Positions 59,538 through 64,000 of a stretch of 64,000 nucleotides of DNA are shown here, piece by piece. Made by a program: the position numbers and the translations under genes. The DNA comes from Sapria himalayana. Lineage: Eukaryota; Streptophyta; Magnoliopsida; Malpighiales; Rafflesiaceae. A model generated the notes under the pieces. The model saw only the letters and a program-made list of their open reading frames with translations. It was not told where the DNA came from and did not search any database. The stretch covers positions 3,764,501-3,828,500 of the forward strand of contig JAREIK010000385.1 of assembly GCA_029783825.1 (NCBI GenBank). Reading direction: 5' to 3'. Within the stretch, counting starts at the first letter, position 1, and every line of letters starts with the position of its first letter.

Positions 59538-60620
59538 AAACAAAAAAGTTCAGAACAACAAATTTTAAAAAAAGAATATTAAACAATCCATTCATATTGT
59601 TGAATATACATTATATCAATAGTCTCATCCAAAATATTCAACTTAAAAAACAATCCACCTTTATTCTTTTGCCCTCTTGTGAAATATCAAATTTAATACT
59701 ATATATTCATAATAAAACTATCACAGAAAGGAGTACAACAAGAAGAGAATGAATATTATATGTTTTCTAGATGTCACATCCAAACTATTTGAGATTGTCA
59801 ATCTCAAAAGTAAATTTTTCCTTTTCTCTAAACCATGATATATTTTAGGATACCTCAATATCTGAAAAGTTGTATCAAAAAAATCTTGTGAATTAAATCT
59901 AAAAAATAATTAATTATATTGACGATGTTTCTTATATATGATATAGTCATAGTGAAATAATTAATATTTCCGAATATTTTTCTATAAGTAATTGAATTAG
60001 ATAAATGACTCGCATTAAAAATAAATTTAATTTTTGAATTAATAAAAATATCTATTTGAGCAAAATATAAAAATTCAATTTTCATAAGAATATTGAACAC
60101 ATATCTCCTTTGAAACTAGATGATTCCTCTCATAAAATAAACTAATTATTTACCAGGTAAATAAGGGATATTATACTTAAAAGCATTCATTAAAATGAGA
60201 AATACTCAACTTGTCATCTCTTATAAAAAAATGTTATCATGATAACTTTTAATAAGATCATCATGTCATCAAAGTTCCTTAACAAAAACAAATAAAAAAC
60301 TATAACAGATATTTAATTCAAATGATATGACTAACTAAAAAAATTTTATAAATCAAACACTTAGTGAGTACTTCAGATCATATAATATTTTATATAATCT
60401 ATAAATTTCATCTACCCATTCTTTTCAAAAGTCATGTGATTACTTTATATAAACTTCCTCAAATCACAAAAAAAGAATGTATTCTCTAGGTCTTTGAGAT
60501 GTACCCGCGATCTATGAGATTCTATCAATTGAATAACAATTAGTAATGAGGCTATATTGGCTATTAAATAGAAAGTATCTTAATACACCACTTTGAATGA
60601 TTGACTATACTCCTTACAAC

Positions 60621-61322
60621 CAAGAAAACACAGACACGGCTCCCTACAGCCGTGTCCACATGTCCGACACCTGGACACGTGGACACAACACGGACACGGC
60701 ATGGATACGTGTCTGATACGCCACGTGACGTATCATTGCACAATCCGTATCCCATACATCACGTGGCGTATCGGATGGTTGCGTCGGCAGCCGTATCCAT
60801 GTCTATAGTGCCCGACGTCCAACGACGTCAGGTGGCCAACGTTGCCGCATGGGCAACGTTGGCCATTGGCATGGGGTGGACACGATTTGGGGGCAAGGCA
60901 AGGAGGGGGCATGATTTGAGGGGAGAGGCAGGGGCAGCACAATTTGAGGGGAGAGGCAGGGGCGACGTGATTTGAGAGAAGAGGCAGAGGCGGCGCGAAT
61001 TGAGGGAAAGGCAGGCGCGGACGTATTTGTGTGGGGATGTGGCATAAAATAAAATATTTTTATAATATAAAATAAAATATTTTAATAAAATAAAATAAAA
61101 TATGTTTATTTTATAAAATAAACAAGATGTATTTATTTTATATAATAAAATATTTTAATTTAATTTAATGAATTTTATAAAATAACTAATAATTATAATT
61201 AATTATTTTTATTTTTTTTATCATGTCGTATCCTAGACGTATCCGTATCCTAGTTTTTTAGAATTTGCCGTATCCACGTATCATGCCGTGTCATATCCCG
61301 TGTTCGTGTCCGTGCTTCTTAG
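60621..61322. mobile_element. Non-autonomous hAT-like element, copy 2 (702 bp)
   Basis: Flanked by the perfect 8-bp duplication CTTACAAC (60613-60620 and 61323-61330). Ends CAAGAAAACACAGACACG and CGTGTCCGTGCTTCTTAG are inverted copies at about 13 of 18 positions. Shares with copy 1 (3291-3921) the ACACGTGGACAC words at the left and GTATCCTAGTTTTTTAGAATTTGCCG before the right end. The middle carries repeated GGGGAGAGGCAGGGGC-type units (about 60890-61015) and AAATAAAATATTTT units (about 61045-61100). No transposase; it interrupts a copia reverse transcriptase. Confidence 0.88.
60890..61015. repeat. G-rich short tandem units inside hAT-like copy 2
   Basis: About four to five diverged units of roughly 25-35 bp, each with GATTTGAGGGGAGAGGCAGG-type sequence followed by GGC(A/G)(G/A)C. 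The purine-rich run explains the open frames seen here; they are not genes. Confidence 0.75.
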
Positions 61323-63169
61323 CTTACAACTAGTCTCACCTTAAGATGAATTACCTTCTCATCTAAACTTTTATTCACAATGAGCACTCGCTTACAACTA
61401 GTGGCATATCTTCTTGAAAGTTGGGCAATTAGTTCCTATGTCTTATTATAGTGTAGGGCATACATCATTTTTATAATGATATTAATCATCGATGATATAA
61501 TAATGCCTCAAAAAAATACTTGGATATCATAATACAATCAAAAAAAAAAAACTAAAAAATTAAAAAAATAACAAGATGAGTGTACAAAAAAAACCTATGA
61601 AATCAACAACTGAGTACAACTCCAATATCATTTTTTTATAGAGATCAAAAAATAAAAATCAAAGCACATAATAACAAAAACATTTAGCTTATCAAAAAAC
61701 TCCTCTCTTATCTGAGTAGGTTAGATATATTCTCTTCTCTTAAAATAAACAATAAATAATGTGTGGTCAAATCTTCAATTTTTAATTCAACATGAGCATA
61801 TACTAACAAGGATTAATATACTACTTTTCCATCTTGACCTAAAGAGATTTCCTTTCGTGAAAAAAAACTCTCTTATGAAACAACCTAAATTATACATGTT
61901 TGTAGATAAGATGACTCTATGAAAGTAACATCCTAATATTGACTAACATGTTCATATTTAACCAATGAAAAATTTTCTCTACTAATTAATGTTACAAGCA
62001 TAACTACAAGTGAGAAAAAAAAATATAATGAATCTAATTAACTTTTTGACTCACGTAGTTCATAAACTCATTAAAAAATGGGTTCAACTCATAAATGATA
62101 ACATCATCAATCTTTAAAATCTTATCAATCTTTAGTATACAATATTTGTATCATCTTAAGATGATACAGTATCAGAGAAAAACACATCTAAATGTCATAG
62201 GTGTTAACTTATCTCTTTTAGAATAGAAAAAATATTGAATAGAATACCTTATTGCTTCCTTCTATAATACAATTGGAAGGTCAAAGTTATTAATCAATTA
62301 GATTAACTGATATGACAGAAGATTAACAAGGAACAAACTATTATTGCATTTGTCAATTAACTACTTTCATATTTAAATCATTAAGTCTTTCAACCATCAT
62401 CTCTCTCCTAAAAAAACTCACACCTCGTGTCCAATGAAATACTCAAATTAGGTTCTCATCTATAGCACATTGCCCTTAGAGAGGTGTCACTACTCACCTC
62501 AAAACTAGTTACATTAATCACATCATGTGTAGATATACCAGCATGATCAATCATTACTTTTCCTTGAAAAATAATGACTAGACAAAGAATAGATCTTACT
62601 ACTATAGTATCTAAAGGTAGCTTCAATCGGATCACGTTCTTTAAAAATGACTTATCCTCAAAGAATATGAAATTAACACTCGTAATAACTCTCCTAGTCT
62701 CTGATGAATAACACATATTTCTCCTTAGTACTCGAATATCCAAAAAAAAAAAAGACTTGATGGCACGTGCAACCAAATTGTCTCTACCTAGAGAAAGATC
62801 TTGGACAAAATAAAAATATCCAAAAAACTTGGGTAAAATATGAAAAAGTATATTTCTAAAATATATGATTTAACAATTAACATTTCTTCTCCCAAAAATT
62901 ACCTATGCATATTTTTGTGAAGTAAAAATGTCCTAGATATTTCAACTAAATATTTATTCTTTTTCTCAGATATTTTATTCTGTGCAGAAGTACTAACACA
63001 AAATGTTTGATAAATCATCTCATGCTCTTCAAAGAAATAAAAAAATCAATAATAAATATAATCTAACACATTATACATTCTCAATATCTTAATAACACAT
63101 TAAAATTGAGTTTTCAGTCTTTCTTAAAAATGCAAAAAAATATAAAAAATTTTAAAAATATTCTTAATA

Positions 63170-63495
63170 TAGAAGTGTCAAACAAGTTGGGCCGAGCCGA
63201 CCCTTGGCAAAGTTCTTGCCATGTTGGGCCAAGCACAACCCATATGACTGACCCGATGGTAGGGTAAACCGGCCCAAAAACCCAGCTGGAATTTTTTTAA
63301 AATTCAACTAGAAAAACAAGAAGTACGACCCGGTCCGACCCAGCAAATCCAGGTGTGGCCCAACACGAATCGAGTATGAGCCGAGCATGTTGACCATTGG
63401 TTCTCAAGCCATGTCTTACTTGGCATGACATGATAACTGCATCAAGTCGTGCTGGAAACAGAACGGTGGCTCGATTAGACCATTTGACACATCTA
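63170..63495. mobile_element. Non-autonomous hAT element (326 bp)
   Basis: Left end TAGAAGTGTCAAACAAG, right end CCATTTGACACATCTA; the terminal inverted repeat still matches the family at most positions. Flanking 8-mers TCTTAATA (63162-63169) and CCTTAATA (63496-63503) differ by one base, so the duplication is recognisable. The interior has GGCCCA, GGCACG-derived words. Older than the 474-bp copy. Confidence 0.88.
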
Positions 63496-63503
63496 CCTTA
63501 ATA

Positions 63504-64000
63504 TTAATACCTATATAAATCAAATATAAACATTAATAAAGATAATAAAATATATAAAATAATCATATGTGCTCGTCCTATTGGATTTGGATCCCAAATC
63601 ATCTGATATGATTAGATGGAATGTGTCCTTCCATGTACTCCCTAATGTGATGCATAGTAAGATTTAGTATGTTTTTTTTAATATATATCTCACAATCAAT
63701 AGATATCACATCTCTAATGCTCGAAACTAAAATCTTCAACTTCTATAATAAAGGATATCCAAGCAAGAAAAAATCACTAGTTGATCAAAAGTATACTAGT
63801 TCAGAATCTAGTAAGACTCTTATGAGTCGATAAAAATAAACATATACTATCTCACACAATCACCTAAAAAATCATATATCAATTGAGGCAATACTCTAAA
63901 CAAAAACAACAAAAAAAAAAAATAACAACACAACAATGTTAGTTCAAAAAACAATTGATAAAACACAAATTATGACAAACTTTATTAAATATAAAATACA
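63504..64000. other. AT-rich end of the window
   Basis: No recognised feature. It may continue the copia element upstream of its integrase (towards gag), but no protein block was identified. Confidence 0.4.

Larger units (their letters stand above)
59525..63170 (-). pseudogene. Decayed Ty1/copia pol (integrase, reverse transcriptase, RNase H)
   Basis: Right to left on the - strand: integrase segment HEMIYQTFCVSTSAQNKISE then KKNKYLVEISRTF (about 63040-62930); the linker CYSSETRRVITSVNFIFFED (frame 62776-62456); reverse transcriptase start VNKSLDEKVIHLKVRLV-like block (about 61400-61330), interrupted by 60621-61322 and resuming with EYSQSFKVVY (about 60610); RNase H remnant to about 59560; then AGCTTGAGGGGAT, a copia-type polypurine tract (59525-59537). 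Many stops. A 3' LTR is expected left of 59525 but has no clear ends. Confidence 0.8.
35065..64000 (-). other. Probable giant UBP6 intron (continues past the window) filled with nested transposons
   Basis: UBP6 exons stop at 35064 going upstream; the next expected coding blocks (Cys box NTCYMNS-type, then the ubiquitin-like domain) are not visible up to 64000. What is visible is transposon: the gypsy nest 37.9-47.7 kb, a dispersed repeat 47.9-49.3 kb, hAT copy C 50.8-54.75 kb, a pogo-like element 55.06-57.14 kb and copia sequence 58.8-64 kb. 35065-37900 is AT-rich, with a SINE-like stretch at 35280-35450 and microsatellites at 35990-36016 and 36477-36543. Calling all of it one intron is inference; a truncated gene would look the same. 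Confidence 0.55.

Noticed and set aside
60601..61045. Open frames on both strands around 60.6-61.0 kb
   Set aside because: They read through the G-rich repeats of hAT-like copy 2 and its junction with copia sequence.

Overview
The window is plant nuclear DNA. It carries two conserved, intron-rich housekeeping genes placed tail to tail in very AT-rich sequence full of decayed transposons. Long TE-filled introns, plant-type PP2A-B and UBP6 proteins, and Ty3/gypsy, Ty1/copia, hAT and pogo-type elements all fit a flowering plant, possibly a monocot. I cannot name the species from sequence alone.

Genes. (1) 1334-5081, + strand: the 3' nine exons of the PP2A B/PR55 (B55) regulatory subunit; spliced they stay in frame for 301 codons plus stop. 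(2) 5740-35064, - strand: the 3' twelve exons of a UBP6/UBP7 (USP14-like) proteasome-associated deubiquitinase, in frame for 310 codons plus stop, including the catalytic His box. Its ubiquitin-like domain and Cys box are not in the window. No exon is visible to the right of 35064, so 35065-64000 is probably one intron of UBP6 longer than 28.9 kb, or the gene has been cut off. The stop codons of the two genes are 658 bp apart.

Layout. 1-1333: no recognised exon. 1334-5081: PP2A-B, with a 631-bp hAT-like element in the intron at 2533-4236. 5082-5739: convergent intergenic gap. 5740-35064: UBP6, with introns of 2.1 to 11.8 kb holding a TRIM-like LTR remnant (7.6 kb), a three-unit diverged tandem repeat (9.1-9.6 kb), CA-rich blocks, non-autonomous hAT copies (12.2 and 19.1-19.8 kb), a 113-bp tandem duplication (23.3 kb) and two decayed hAT transposase elements (24.1-27.2 and 27.7-30.7 kb). 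37.9-47.7 kb: a nested complex, in which a decayed Ty3/gypsy element (- strand) has a 474-bp young hAT element in one LTR, a pogo/Tigger-like element in its integrase zinc-finger region, and another hAT transposase element near its gag end. 50.8-54.75 kb: the most complete copy of the hAT family. 55.06-57.14 kb: a second, different pogo-like element with TA target duplication. 58.8-64 kb: a decayed Ty1/copia element (- strand), whose reverse transcriptase is split by a 702-bp hAT-like element and which lies next to another small hAT copy.

Most notable: (a) two unrelated-looking pogo-type elements, both with intact terminal inverted repeats and TA duplications, one showing a composition unlike its surroundings; (b) a local hAT family in which transposase-coding copies and GC-rich non-autonomous copies share the terminus TAGAGGTGTCAAAC and make 8-bp duplications; (c) several insertions datable relative to each other by nesting. 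I found no tRNA, rRNA or CRISPR, and no clearly novel multi-gene system.
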